From an uncultured Flavobacteriaceae bacterium (GTDB lineage: Bacteria; Bacteroidota; Bacteroidia; Flavobacteriales; Flavobacteriaceae), in NCBI GenBank assembly GCA_947497245.1, contig CANMFO010000001.1:682001-746000 (forward strand): 64,000 bases of DNA, given 5' to 3'. Made by a program: the position numbers and the translations under genes. Under the pieces are notes generated by a model that saw only the letters and a program-made list of their open reading frames with translations, was not told where the DNA came from and did not search any database. Each line of letters begins with the position of its first letter. Position 1 is the stretch's first letter. Below are positions 9,751-18,479 of this stretch, piece by piece.

Positions 9751-10593
9751 ATGGCAGGACCCGACTGGAAAACAGTGAAAGCGTTTGAGGACATAACCTA
9801 TAAAAAGAGTGGGGGTGTGGCCCGCATTGCGTTCAATCGCCCAGATGTGCGCAACGCCTTTCGCCCCAAGACGACCAGCGAGCTCCATCAGGCCTTTTAC
9901 GATGCCCAGGAAGACACCTCCATAGGAGTAGTGCTGCTTTCTGCGGAAGGACCCTCGAGCAAGGACGGCGTCTACTCTTTCTGCAGCGGAGGGGACCAAA
10001 AGGCCCGGGGAGAGCAGGGCTATGTGGGCGAGGATGGTATGCACCGGCTGAATATTCTCGAAGTGCAACGACAGATCCGTTTTATGCCCAAGGCCGTGAT
10101 CGCCGTCGTACCTGGTTGGGCGGTAGGGGGCGGGCACAGTTTGCACGTAGTGTGCGACCTTACCCTTGCCAGCAAGGAACACGCCATTTTTAAACAGACC
10201 GATGCCGATGTCACCAGTTTCGATGGGGGCTATGGTTCCGCCTATCTCGCAAAGATGGTCGGTCAAAAGAAGGCAAGGGAAATCTTCTTTTTGGGAAGGA
10301 ACTATTCCGCTCAAGAAGCCTATGAAATGGGAATGGTCAATGCGGTGGTTCCCCATGCCGAATTGGAAGATACGGCCTATCAATGGGCACAGGAAATTTT
10401 GGGGAAATCACCTACCTCCATCAAAATGCTGAAGTTTGCCATGAACCTCACCGATGATGGCATGGTGGGCCAGCAGGTATTTGCAGGGGAAGCCACCCGC
10501 CTTGCCTATATGACCGAGGAGGCCAAAGAGGGCCGAAACGCCTTCCTGGAAAAAAGGAAACCTGATTTCGGAAAGGGCAAATGGCTGCCCTGA
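9751..10593 (+). CDS. menB: 1,4-dihydroxy-2-naphthoyl-CoA synthase MenB
   Basis: A 280-residue crotonase-fold enzyme that closes the second ring of o-succinylbenzoyl-CoA in menaquinone synthesis. Seen directly: FNRPDVRNAFRPKT, FCSGGDQKARG (oxyanion hole), PGWAVGGGHSLHVVCDLTLAS, and the MenB-specific segment TDADVTSFDGGYGSAYLAKMVGQK split over two motifs. The C-terminus RKPDFGKGKWLP is the conserved MenB ending. It starts 59 bases after the glycosyltransferase and ends before a terminator; other men genes are not in the window. Confidence 0.95.
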   Translation: MAGPDWKTVKAFEDITYKKSGGVARIAFNRPDVRNAFRPKTTSELHQAFYDAQEDTSIGVVLLSAEGPSSKDGVYSFCSGGDQKARGEQGYVGEDGMHRLNILEVQRQIRFMPKAVIAVVPGWAVGGGHSLHVVCDLTLASKEHAIFKQTDADVTSFDGGYGSAYLAKMVGQKKAREIFFLGRNYSAQEAYEMGMVNAVVPHAELEDTAYQWAQEILGKSPTSIKMLKFAMNLTDDGMVGQQVFAGEATRLAYMTEEAKEGRNAFLEKRKPDFGKGKWLP

Positions 10594-10685
10594 CCCTAGC
10601 AGTTGGATCCACCGGTCGAATAGGGCCCTTGGCCAAAAAAGCACCACCCAAATCTGGCTTGTTGGGTTTGGATGCCCCATAACCA

Positions 10686-10719
10686 AAAAGAGCCCTGTCA
10701 GCGAAGACCGGACTCTTTT
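10686..10719 (+). terminator. Terminator after menB
   Basis: AAAAGAG at 10686-10692 pairs with CTCTTTT at 10713-10719, extended by a CC/GG pair across one mismatch. The stem is moderate and the T-tract is part of the arm. Confidence 0.5.
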
Positions 10720-10887
10720 ATCGAGAACACTATATGAAAATGAAAAAAACTTTTTGGTTTGATTACAGTGTAAACTTAGTGCGATCGAAGGTTTCAAAGA
10801 AACTATTGTTGTGAGCCAAGGGGTATTTGTGGTGAAGTGCCCGAATTGTGTTATTTGAAGCGGGTCGAAGCAAGCCGTAAGGAACCG

Positions 10888-11505
10888 ATGAACCTATCCC
10901 ATTATATAAAAAGCTGCCATACAGAATTTCCCGAACTGCGGAAATACCGGAATCCTTGGGAAGCCGTCGACCGTTTGGAAGACCTGATCCACCTGCGATT
11001 GGCCCAACTCTCCCCGGATGAGTACCGCATTGATGGTACGATCGCCATCCATAGAAGTTCCCGAATTGAAAAGGGGGTAACCTTTGGGGAATCTGTGATC
11101 ATTGGCGAAAATTGTTCGGTGAAATCCGGGGCCTATTTTCGGAACGGGGTGTTCTTGGGCGGGGAAGTTTCCATTGGCGCCAATTGTGAGATCAAACAGA
11201 GCATGGTATTCCGTGCTTCACGGATTGCCCATTTGAACTATGTAGGGAATTCCATGATCGGTTCGGATGTAAATCTGGAGGCCGGTTCGGTTCTGGCCAA
11301 CCATTTCAATGAGTTTGAAAACCATCGTATTAAGGTCAATATCAATGGAGAGATCATCGACACCAAAACCTTGAAGTTCGGCTCCCTGCTGGGCGATGGG
11401 TGTAGAATCGGGGCCAACGCCGTGCTCAACCCAGGAACCGTGCTTGGAAAAGCATCGGTGGTCGGGCGTTTGGTACATGTCGATCAACTTGGGATGGACA
11501 AATGA
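10888..11505 (+). CDS. Left-handed beta-helix (hexapeptide repeat) transferase-like protein
   Basis: I take the ATG at 10888, preceded by AAGGA, rather than an upstream GTG; this gives 205 residues. After a helical N-terminus (about 1-45), hexapeptide repeats run from about 50 to 200: GTIAIHRSSRIEKGVTFGES, VIIGENCSVKSGAYF, VSIGANCEIKQ and others. This is the LpxA/GlmU-like acyl- or nucleotidyl-transferase fold. Loop residues NYVGNSMIG and the late GDGCRIGANAVLNPGTVLG resemble GlmU-type acetyltransferase domains. Substrate not assignable. Confidence 0.7.
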   Translation: MNLSHYIKSCHTEFPELRKYRNPWEAVDRLEDLIHLRLAQLSPDEYRIDGTIAIHRSSRIEKGVTFGESVIIGENCSVKSGAYFRNGVFLGGEVSIGANCEIKQSMVFRASRIAHLNYVGNSMIGSDVNLEAGSVLANHFNEFENHRIKVNINGEIIDTKTLKFGSLLGDGCRIGANAVLNPGTVLGKASVVGRLVHVDQLGMDK

Positions 11506-11507
11506 CC

Positions 11508-12835
11508 TTACTCAATCGCGGCGATGATATCCTTCAAAAAGCCGTTAACATCAAAAGCAGGCCCCTCTGCCAGTCCGGTGCGAACCACCACCAGATCCTT
11601 TGAGGGGATGATGAACACATATTGCCCCTGGTACCCGTTGGCCGAATACAGGTCGGTGGGCACATCGGGATATTTGGAGCCGGCATTGAGCCAAAAATGG
11701 GCACCATAGGTACCGTTGGAGTGGTCCGTGGGCCGTGCGACATAGTCTGCCCAGGATGGGGCGAACAGCTGTTCGCCGTTCCAATAGCCTTTGTTCAGGT
11801 ACAGGAGTCCGAACTTGGCCCAATCCCTTGTAGAGGCCCAACCATAGGAAGAGCCTACAAAATTTCCTTCCATATCCGTTTCGATCAGCATGGAATGCAT
11901 CCCCAAACGGTCGATCAGGACCTGGTACGGAAAGTCCAAATAGCCCTGATGGGTGTTGAACCGTTCCCGGAGAATGCCCGACAGCAGATTGGTAGTGCCC
12001 GAGGAGTAGTTCCAAATTTGACCGGGAGGGGCCAGGGCCGGTTTTTCTGCTTGGGCCTTTGTCATGTCCGAATCTAGGAACAGCATCGAGGTAACATCCG
12101 AAATGCCGGTATAATCCTCTTCCCAGGCCAAACCGCTTTGCATGCGCAGCAGATCATCCAACCGTATGTTTTTGCGGTCGTCGTCTTCCCATCCGGGGAC
12201 CGGGGCGAAATCCGCAGTGCTCAATTGGCCTTGGTGTTCCAGGATACCGTACAGGGTGGCTAGGATACTCTTGGTCATGGACCATCCCAAGATCGGGGTG
12301 TCCATGGAAAAACCTTCGCGGTAGCGTTCGGCAACAATCTCGTTTTTATAGGCCACAAGAACGGTGCGGGTCTTTTGGATTTCATGGTTTGCAAAGGCAC
12401 TCCCTACGGCCGGCTCCAATTTTTCGTAATCCACGTTTTCAAAGACCGTGTCCTTTTTCCCCTGGTTCCCGAAAGGAAAGGGCCGACCGTTGTCCAGTTT
12501 GGTCCGCCTGGGTCTGGACGGTGCTTTTTCCCATCGTATTCGGAATTGACCAAGACGCATCCCAGCCCGTCCCTACAGATTGTTTTTCGCTCCATCAACC
12601 CAAAAACCGAAGCGGTGACGGTACTTTCGTTCACCTGGGTGTCCGCCAACTTTATCAGGGGGACATTGTTATCGTTTGCCCTTATGCTTATCGCATCCCT
12701 TCCGGCAATGAACCGCGTAGAGGCCATGTTTTTAGAAGCGTAGCCCGAGATAATATTGAGTTTGGGGTAATTCAGGTAGGCAATAACGGCCACCACCAAT
12801 ACCAATATCGATAGCACGCGTTTGAACCATTTCAT
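11508..12835 (-). pseudogene. Serine hydrolase (beta-lactamase family) split by a frameshift
   Basis: Two frames together make one protein. Residues from 12835 give a membrane-anchored N-terminus (VLSILVLVVAVIAYLNYPKL) and the segment CRDGLGCVLVNSEYDGKK; the other frame continues RRTKLDNGRPFPFGNQGKKD and then the class C-type hydrolase with SxxK (WSMTKS), NYSSG and a C-terminal NGYQGQYVFIIP. The join falls at a run of five T (12525-12529; A on the coding strand). One additional base in that run would restore a single frame of about 440 codons. Either the gene is freshly inactivated or the assembly lost a base. If intact, the product would be a periplasmic, membrane-anchored esterase/peptidase-like enzyme. 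Confidence 0.75.
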
Positions 12836-12984
12836 AAGCTGGTGAATTAAAGAACCGGGACCATTCCCATCGGGCTAAATATAACAATTCCGTCTGTGCC
12901 AGTAAAGGACCGTGGGAAATCAGGTCGATTTAAGGAAAACAAATGCATATTTCATACATTGCAGTAATAAGAATCAAATCAATT

Positions 12985-13860
12985 ATGTCCAACATCGGAT
13001 TGATCATTGCGGAAAGAAGTAGGGATATCGGGGATTTTCTGGTGGGAAGGTTGATTCCTTTCCGAAAAAAGAGAATGATCGGCCCCTTCATCTTCATCGA
13101 CCACATGGGCCCCGTACAATTGGGCCCGAAGAAGTATATGGACGTGGACCAGCACCCGCATATTGGACTGGCTACCCTGACCTATATGCTCGAAGGGGAA
13201 ATTATGCACGAGGACAGTATGGGCACGCAACAACGGATAACGCCCGGCTCGGTGAATTGGATGGTCGCGGGAAAAGGGGCCAGTCATACCGAACGCACTC
13301 CTTGGGACCTTAGAAATGGAAACCAATTTTTGGCCCATGGCTATCAGATCTGGGTCGCCCTGCCCAAGGAATCAGAGGAAATGTTACCGGAATTCCATCA
13401 TATCGAGGCCGACAAGCTCCCGCGATGGAACGACGGTACGGCCCAGTTCACCTTGATTGCCGGTCAAGGATATGGACGAACTTCCCCTGTACCCGTGTTT
13501 TCGCCGCTTTTTATGGTAGAGATCAAGAACAGTTCCGAATATGTCTTGAATACAATGGACCAGCTTAGAGGGGAAATCGGTATCTGTATCGTCGAAGGGG
13601 CCATCGAGGCCTGTGGAGAGCGCGTGGAAAAGGGGAACATTCTGGTCTCGAAGGCCAAGGACACCTGCAAGACCGTTCTGAAGCCCGATACCCATTTATT
13701 GTTGTTCGGAGGGGAGCCCTTTCAAGAAGAACGGCATATCTATTGGAATTTTGTCTCTTCGGACAGCGGTCTTATCGACAAGGCCAAATCTGCCTGGGCC
13801 AACAAAACGTTTCCCATGGTAGGGAACGACGGCACCTATATTCCCCTGCCGGGCCTATAG
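12985..13860 (+). CDS. Pirin family protein
   Basis: I take the ATG at 12985 (MSNIGLIIAERSRDIG), giving 291 residues, the usual pirin length; an ATG 42 bases upstream adds non-conserved residues. The N-terminal cupin carries the metal ligands: His-x-His in DQHPHIGLATLTYM and His/Glu in GASHTERTP. Pirins bind iron; some oxidise quercetin, others act on transcription, and the role here is open. Its stop abuts the stop of the convergent DUF2452 gene (TAG at 13858-13860). Confidence 0.88.
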   Translation: MSNIGLIIAERSRDIGDFLVGRLIPFRKKRMIGPFIFIDHMGPVQLGPKKYMDVDQHPHIGLATLTYMLEGEIMHEDSMGTQQRITPGSVNWMVAGKGASHTERTPWDLRNGNQFLAHGYQIWVALPKESEEMLPEFHHIEADKLPRWNDGTAQFTLIAGQGYGRTSPVPVFSPLFMVEIKNSSEYVLNTMDQLRGEIGICIVEGAIEACGERVEKGNILVSKAKDTCKTVLKPDTHLLLFGGEPFQEERHIYWNFVSSDSGLIDKAKSAWANKTFPMVGNDGTYIPLPGL

Positions 13861-14256
13861 TCTTTCCCATGTCTTGTCCGGACCCAATTTAAAACTTCCG
13901 ACATGGTCGAAATTGCATTCTGTCGGGGAAATCAGCGAAAGAAAAGTATGTTGGTCCTTGGCTCGATATAGATGATACGTTTTTCCCGTGATCGGTTCGA
14001 AATTATATTTGGAACCATAGACCAGGTCGTTGTATTCGAACTGTTCCATCATCTCCTGGTACTGCCGTTGGATATCTTCGTATCTGGCCCTGAACTGGTT
14101 GTTGGCCGAGAGAACATTGGTGTTCTTCCAGGTGGCCACGTCGGGCGGTACGATCTTTGGAGCGGCCACACCACTGGCATAGGGCAATATATGGGCATTG
14201 TAGGTTTGGGTGTTGTCATCAAACACCACCGAATCCGGTTTCTTTTCTTCCTTCAT
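13855..14256 (-). CDS. DUF2452 domain protein
   Basis: A 133-residue protein with the family's conserved features: PDSVVFDDNTQTYNAHILPY, VPPDVATWK, FRARYEDIQRQYQEMMEQ and the C-terminal PTECNFDHVGSFKLG. No signal peptide or membrane helix. The family is common in Bacteroidota and Gammaproteobacteria; no function is known. It converges on the pirin gene with the two stop codons next to each other, leaving no room for a terminator between them. Confidence 0.85.
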   Translation of the reverse strand: MKEEKKPDSVVFDDNTQTYNAHILPYASGVAAPKIVPPDVATWKNTNVLSANNQFRARYEDIQRQYQEMMEQFEYNDLVYGSKYNFEPITGKTYHLYRAKDQHTFLSLISPTECNFDHVGSFKLGPDKTWERL

Positions 14257-14348
14257 AGAATGTAAATTTACGAAAAGTCATCGTTTTATTTTGGATGCCA
14301 GGCCGGGTATTTCTATCTTCATTTCCCAAGGGAACAAAGCCGTCGTGT

Positions 14349-14774
14349 ATGGAGGGATATAGACTATGGATGGGCTTCCTGGCCTTGATGCTGCTCGGTT
14401 CCTGCAAAGGGGATAAGGAAGTGTATGTATGGAAATCGTTGGAGGTCGACGTTTCCGCGTATAACTCCGTACCCTCCCAGACCGATGGATTGCCCAATTT
14501 GGCCGCTTGGGGAGACACCTTAAAACCGGGCATGAAATGTATTGCGGTGTCCAGGGATTTGATCGGTATGGGGCTGGACCACGACACCCAGGTACGGATC
14601 CATGGGCTGGAAGGTATTTATGTCGTGAAGGACAAGATGCACCGCAGATGGAAAAATAGGATCGATATCTATATGGGAAAAAATGTAAAGGAAGCACGGG
14701 AGTGGGGCAGAAGAAAGCTTTTGATCGAATATAGGGTCGAGAAAGACACCTTATCAGAAATAAAAAATGAGTAG
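14349..14774 (+). CDS. 3D-domain lipoprotein
   Basis: The ATG at 14349 gives a lipoprotein signal (FLALMLLGSC, lipobox LLGSC) and 141 residues; an upstream in-frame start adds no conserved sequence. The C-terminal half is a 3D domain, the double-psi barrel related to MltA lytic transglycosylases: GDTLKPGMKCIAVSRDL, VRIHGLEGIYVVKDKM and NRIDIYMG hold the conserved Asp residues. Its stop overlaps the start of the amidase gene by 8 bases, so the two probably act together on peptidoglycan. Confidence 0.8.
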   Translation: MEGYRLWMGFLALMLLGSCKGDKEVYVWKSLEVDVSAYNSVPSQTDGLPNLAAWGDTLKPGMKCIAVSRDLIGMGLDHDTQVRIHGLEGIYVVKDKMHRRWKNRIDIYMGKNVKEAREWGRRKLLIEYRVEKDTLSEIKNE

Positions 14775-15444
14775 TAGGGCATTGGTGATAGTAACTTTGT
14801 TCTTGCTGGTTTCCTGCAGGGCGCCCAGGGACATAATAGATAGGCCCATTGTTTTTGATGGGGAACGGGAGGAATTGACGAAACAGTATATTCGGGACCA
14901 TTACGGTTTGGCGGGGGAGTCGATCGCCATAACACCCAAGATAATCGTATTGCATTGGACCGTAATCCCTACCTTGGAGGGTTCCTTTGACGCTTTTTTT
15001 GCCTCCAGATTGCCCAATTGGCGGCCCGATATCAAAAATGCCAGTGGCCTGAACGTCTCCGCCCATTTTTTGGTGGACCAGGACGGAACGATATACCGTT
15101 TGATGCCGGAAACCCAGATGGCCCGTCATGTCATTGGACTGAACTATTCCTCCATTGGAGTTGAAAATGTGGGTGGAACCCAGGAAAATCCCTTGACCAA
15201 AGCCCAACAGGAATCCAATATTTGGCTGGTTAAGTACCTAGCGGAAAAATACCCCATCGAGTATTTGATAGGGCACTATGAGTACCCCAACTTCGAAGGC
15301 CATCCACTTTGGTTGGAGAAAGACGCTGCCTACAGGACCGAAAAGGACGACCCGGGAAAGGGTTTTATGGCCGCAGTGCGAAACAAGACCAAAAAATTTA
15401 AATTCAAACCTGTACCCCCAAAAAAACCGAACGATGAAAATTAG
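14767..15444 (+). CDS. N-acetylmuramoyl-L-alanine amidase lipoprotein (amidase_2 family)
   Basis: A 225-residue lipoprotein (LFLLVSC) with an AmpD/PGRP-type zinc amidase domain: first His in IVLHWTVIP, Glu in IGVENVGG, His in LIGHYEYP, and the late His and Asp/Lys in EGHPLWLEKDA and DDPGKGF. It cleaves the lactyl-amide bond between MurNAc and the stem peptide. It overlaps the genes before (8 bases) and after (11 bases), forming a tight wall-remodelling operon with the 3D lipoprotein. Confidence 0.85.
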   Translation: MSSRALVIVTLFLLVSCRAPRDIIDRPIVFDGEREELTKQYIRDHYGLAGESIAITPKIIVLHWTVIPTLEGSFDAFFASRLPNWRPDIKNASGLNVSAHFLVDQDGTIYRLMPETQMARHVIGLNYSSIGVENVGGTQENPLTKAQQESNIWLVKYLAEKYPIEYLIGHYEYPNFEGHPLWLEKDAAYRTEKDDPGKGFMAAVRNKTKKFKFKPVPPKKPNDEN

Positions 15445-16900
15445 ATTGGGCCTACTTCTTTTTCCAATGGCACTCGCGCTTTGTTTTGCCCAGGAACCTG
15501 ATATTACCTCGGAACTGTACGGAACCTATGATACCTATCGGGAAACCCTACTGGGCAAGCGCCGTATCAAGCACCACGACCTACAGCCCCTGATCGCGGC
15601 ATACCGGAAGGATGCCAGATTTACCGTAAAAACGGTCGGGCGATCTATCGAAGGAAGGGATTTGAACCTCATCAGTATAGGCAAGGGGGAAACGAAAGTC
15701 TTTCTATGGTCTCAAATGCATGGAAATGAACCCACTGCCACACAGGCCATTTTTGATATTTTAAATTTTCTTGCGAGTGCCGATTTCAGGAAAGAAAAAG
15801 AGGCCATTCTTAAAAACCTAAGCCTACATTTTCTGCCCATGCTGAATCCGGACGGGGCCGAAGTATATCAAAGACGGAACCGCTTGGGAATCGATATCAA
15901 TAGGGATGCCCTGAACCTTCAATCCCCGGAAGGGAGGACCTTAAAAAGAGTGAGGGACAGTTTACGCGCCGATTTTGGCTTCAATCTGCATGACCAGAGC
16001 ACCTACTACAACGCCGAGCGAACGGACAGGCCCGCCACCATTTCCTATCTGGCCCCGGCCTATAATTACGAAAAAGAGGTCAACGAAGTCAGGGGAAATG
16101 CCATGAAGGTCATTGTTTTCATGAACAGGATCATACAAAAGTATGCTGAAGGGCAGGTAGGCCGTTACAATGATGATTTTGAGCCCAGGGCATTTGGCGA
16201 CAATATCCAAAAATGGGGCACCAGTACCATTTTGATCGAATCCGGGGGCTATCCCGAGGATACGGAAAAGCAAGAGATAAGAAAGTTGAACTATGTATCG
16301 ATCGTATCGGCCATCCATACCATTGCCAACGGGAATTATAGAGAAATCCCTTTGGGGGAATACGAAACCATACCCGAAAACGACAGGAAATTGTTCGACC
16401 TGAAAATCGAAGGAGCGACCTATGGACTGCTTGGACAGGAATATGTTTTGGATATAGGGATCAACCTTCTTGAAGTGGAGAAGGAGGGAAGCCGCGATTT
16501 TTGGTACAGCAGCCGGATTATCGATCAAGGGGACCTGTCCACGTACTATGGGTACGAAACCCTGGATGCAAAGGGTTTGACCATAACCCCCGGGAAAGTG
16601 TACACGGAGGTATTGAAATCAATATCGGGACTTCAAGATTTGGACATGCTGTCGCTGCTCAGGTCGGGATATACCTATGTTCGCATGGAAAATATCCCTG
16701 CTGAAACCCTCGAAAGTCCGTTTCCCGTACATCTCGTGGGCAAGTTGTTCGAATTGCCAGAGTTCAACCTACAAGTGGGCATTAACCCCACCTTCCTTTT
16801 GGAGAAGGAGGGGAGCCTGCGCTATGCGGTGATCAACGGATTTTTGATCGATTTGGAGACCGGCAAGGGCCCGTTCAAGAATGCCATGATCTTCCGATAG
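15434..16900 (+). CDS. M14 family zinc carboxypeptidase, secreted
   Basis: I take the ATG at 15434, which opens a signal peptide (LGLLLFPMALALCFAQ), giving 488 residues; the frame continues upstream inside the amidase gene but that part is not conserved. The M14 zinc site is complete: HxxE in MHGNEPT, the distal His in FNLHDQS, and the catalytic Glu in ILIESGGYPED. The last 180 residues form an all-beta extension. It probably trims peptides in the periplasm or outside the cell; the overlap with the amidase suggests peptidoglycan stem peptides as substrate, which is inference. Confidence 0.85.
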   Translation: MKIRLGLLLFPMALALCFAQEPDITSELYGTYDTYRETLLGKRRIKHHDLQPLIAAYRKDARFTVKTVGRSIEGRDLNLISIGKGETKVFLWSQMHGNEPTATQAIFDILNFLASADFRKEKEAILKNLSLHFLPMLNPDGAEVYQRRNRLGIDINRDALNLQSPEGRTLKRVRDSLRADFGFNLHDQSTYYNAERTDRPATISYLAPAYNYEKEVNEVRGNAMKVIVFMNRIIQKYAEGQVGRYNDDFEPRAFGDNIQKWGTSTILIESGGYPEDTEKQEIRKLNYVSIVSAIHTIANGNYREIPLGEYETIPENDRKLFDLKIEGATYGLLGQEYVLDIGINLLEVEKEGSRDFWYSSRIIDQGDLSTYYGYETLDAKGLTITPGKVYTEVLKSISGLQDLDMLSLLRSGYTYVRMENIPAETLESPFPVHLVGKLFELPEFNLQVGINPTFLLEKEGSLRYAVINGFLIDLETGKGPFKNAMIFR

Positions 16901-16969
16901 GCAGAACCTGGGTCGGTCGAGATGGCGCGGATTGGGAAAAAAAGGACGCCTTAAGGGAAAACGGGAGGA

Positions 16970-17137
16970 TCAGTAGCCAAAGGTAATGCTCAAATAAGGC
17001 CCGTGGGTCAACAACAGGACGAACATACAGCTGAGCATTACAAAAATAGTGGCAAAAAGGGAAAGGGTGGTGGCCTTATACCATCTAGGCATGCCGTTTA
17101 AGGCGCTGTTCTGAATAATTACGTTGAGTACATCCAT
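16970..17137 (-). CDS. 55-residue small membrane protein
   Basis: ATG to TGA on the minus strand encodes 55 residues: a polar start (MDVLNVIIQNSALNGMPRWY), then one hydrophobic helix of about 20 residues (LSLFATIFVMLSCMFVLLL) and a short tail ending TFGY. The leader just before the ATG is A-rich (AAAAAGAAAAAAT), a common context for starts in this phylum. It sits alone between the M14 peptidase and the OmpA lipoprotein. I do not recognise a family; single-helix proteins of this kind often regulate a larger membrane partner. Confidence 0.5.
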   Translation of the reverse strand: MDVLNVIIQNSALNGMPRWYKATTLSLFATIFVMLSCMFVLLLTHGPYLSITFGY

Positions 17138-17368
17138 GATTTTTTCTTTTTAAACCTGTTCGAATACAGCTTGGATTAAACTTTTTCATAGTCTTTAGGA
17201 TGTAGGTGGTCAATTAAAATTGGGTCGTTTGTCATATCCAAAACAACTATTGGACCAAAAACCCTACCATGGGCAAATCCGGGAACGGGGCCTAAATGGA
17301 ATCGCCCACCTCCATACCGGGCGATCCGGCCGTCTTTTTGTTTTTATGCACGACCCGTTTTACAAACA

Positions 17369-17392
17369 AAAAAGGCGCCTAAGCGCCTTTTT
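17369..17392 (-). terminator. Terminator of the OmpA lipoprotein gene
   Basis: AAAAAGGCGC (17369-17378) and GCGCCTTTTT (17383-17392) with a CTAA loop; A/T-runs on both sides allow use on either strand. Confidence 0.8.
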
Positions 17393-17414
17393 CTTTTCCG
17401 GACCATATGGGAAT

Positions 17415-18242
17415 CTAAAGATTTTCTGCCTCCAACAGGGCAAAGAACTTGTCCAAATTGGGAATGATCACAATTTTGGTTCGCCTGTTCAGGGCCATAT
17501 TTTCCTTGGAGTCATTTTCAACCAGGGGAACAAAACTGCTCCTACCGGCCGCAATTAACTTGGAGGGGTCAACACTGTATTTGTTCTGCAGGGTGCGGAC
17601 GATAGAGGTGGCCCGCTTTACGCTAAGATCCCAGTTGTCCTGGAACATATCGGTACGGATGGTCCTTGAGTCGGTGTGCCCTTCGACCATCACTTCCATG
17701 CTGGGTTCCGAGTTGATGACCTCGGCCAATTTGCCCAAAATGGTGTTGGCCTTGTTGCTGACCCTGTAGCTACCGCTGTTGAACAATAGCTTGTCGGAGA
17801 TATTGATCATCACCACAGTTTTGTCGATATCTACATTTACATCATCATTTTCATCGGCAATGGATCTTTTCAAATGGTAGGAAACGGCCAGGTTCATGGA
17901 ATCTTGAAGGGTCTTGGCCTCGGCCAGCTTGCTGGGATCGACCCTGGTCAAGGTGCTCCGCATTTTTGCCTTGGTATGATTGCTCATAACGGCCACATCG
18001 CCCACTGAACTGTACTGGCTGTCGTTGATTTCTTTCAGGGAGTTTATTTTTTCGTTGTATTCGGCCACCCGGGCCTCAATTTTGGAAACCTTGGTCTCCA
18101 GTTCTTCCTTTTCCACTTGGGTTTTGGAAAGGGCACTTTTGGTATTTGCCAGGTCGCTTTCCAACGCGACATATTTCTTTTTGGATACACAGGAGGATAG
18201 GAGTGCAAACGAAAGTGCACCGATCAATACAGACTTCTTCAT
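17415..18242 (-). CDS. OmpA/MotB-domain lipoprotein with coiled coil
   Basis: The signal peptide and lipobox (GALSFALLSSC) are followed by a coiled coil of about 55 residues (ALESDLANTKSALSKTQVEK onward) and a C-terminal OmpA domain (about 150-270) with VMVEGHTDS and DNWDLSVKRATSIV, the residues that hold diaminopimelate in peptidoglycan. It would tether the outer membrane to the wall. Two ATG codons lie six bases apart; I use the downstream one at 18242, and the upstream one at 18248 is equally possible. Confidence 0.88.
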   Translation of the reverse strand: MKKSVLIGALSFALLSSCVSKKKYVALESDLANTKSALSKTQVEKEELETKVSKIEARVAEYNEKINSLKEINDSQYSSVGDVAVMSNHTKAKMRSTLTRVDPSKLAEAKTLQDSMNLAVSYHLKRSIADENDDVNVDIDKTVVMINISDKLLFNSGSYRVSNKANTILGKLAEVINSEPSMEVMVEGHTDSRTIRTDMFQDNWDLSVKRATSIVRTLQNKYSVDPSKLIAAGRSSFVPLVENDSKENMALNRRTKIVIIPNLDKFFALLEAENL

Positions 18243-18431
18243 TTTCAAATGGTTTTAAGATTAATGTTCTTGTAGGTTATACGTGATCTAGTGAAAAAGG
18301 GACGTTGAAGGGGCGATAAGATTTTCAAAATGCGGCAGAGGTGTTCCAAATCCACCACTCCTTGGTTTTAAACCATCGCGATGGTCCATACCTGGAACAC
18401 CTTCGTTTCCAAGAGGTTGGGCCACAACGAA

Positions 18432-18457
18432 AAAGAGCGCCCATTTGAGCGCTCTTT
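18432..18457 (-). terminator. Terminator of the von Willebrand lipoprotein gene
   Basis: AAAGAGCGC (18432-18440) and GCGCTCTTT (18449-18457) with an 8-base loop; on the minus strand the arm ends in T and A-rich sequence. Confidence 0.7.
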
Positions 18458-18479
18458 CCGTAGTTCGTCCAAAGAAAAA

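Noticed and set aside
12520-12535. Programmed -1 frameshifting instead of a pseudogene at the serine hydrolase.
   Set aside because: The run is G-AAA-AAG, not the canonical A-AAA-AAG, and no stimulating hairpin or terminator-like structure is apparent.
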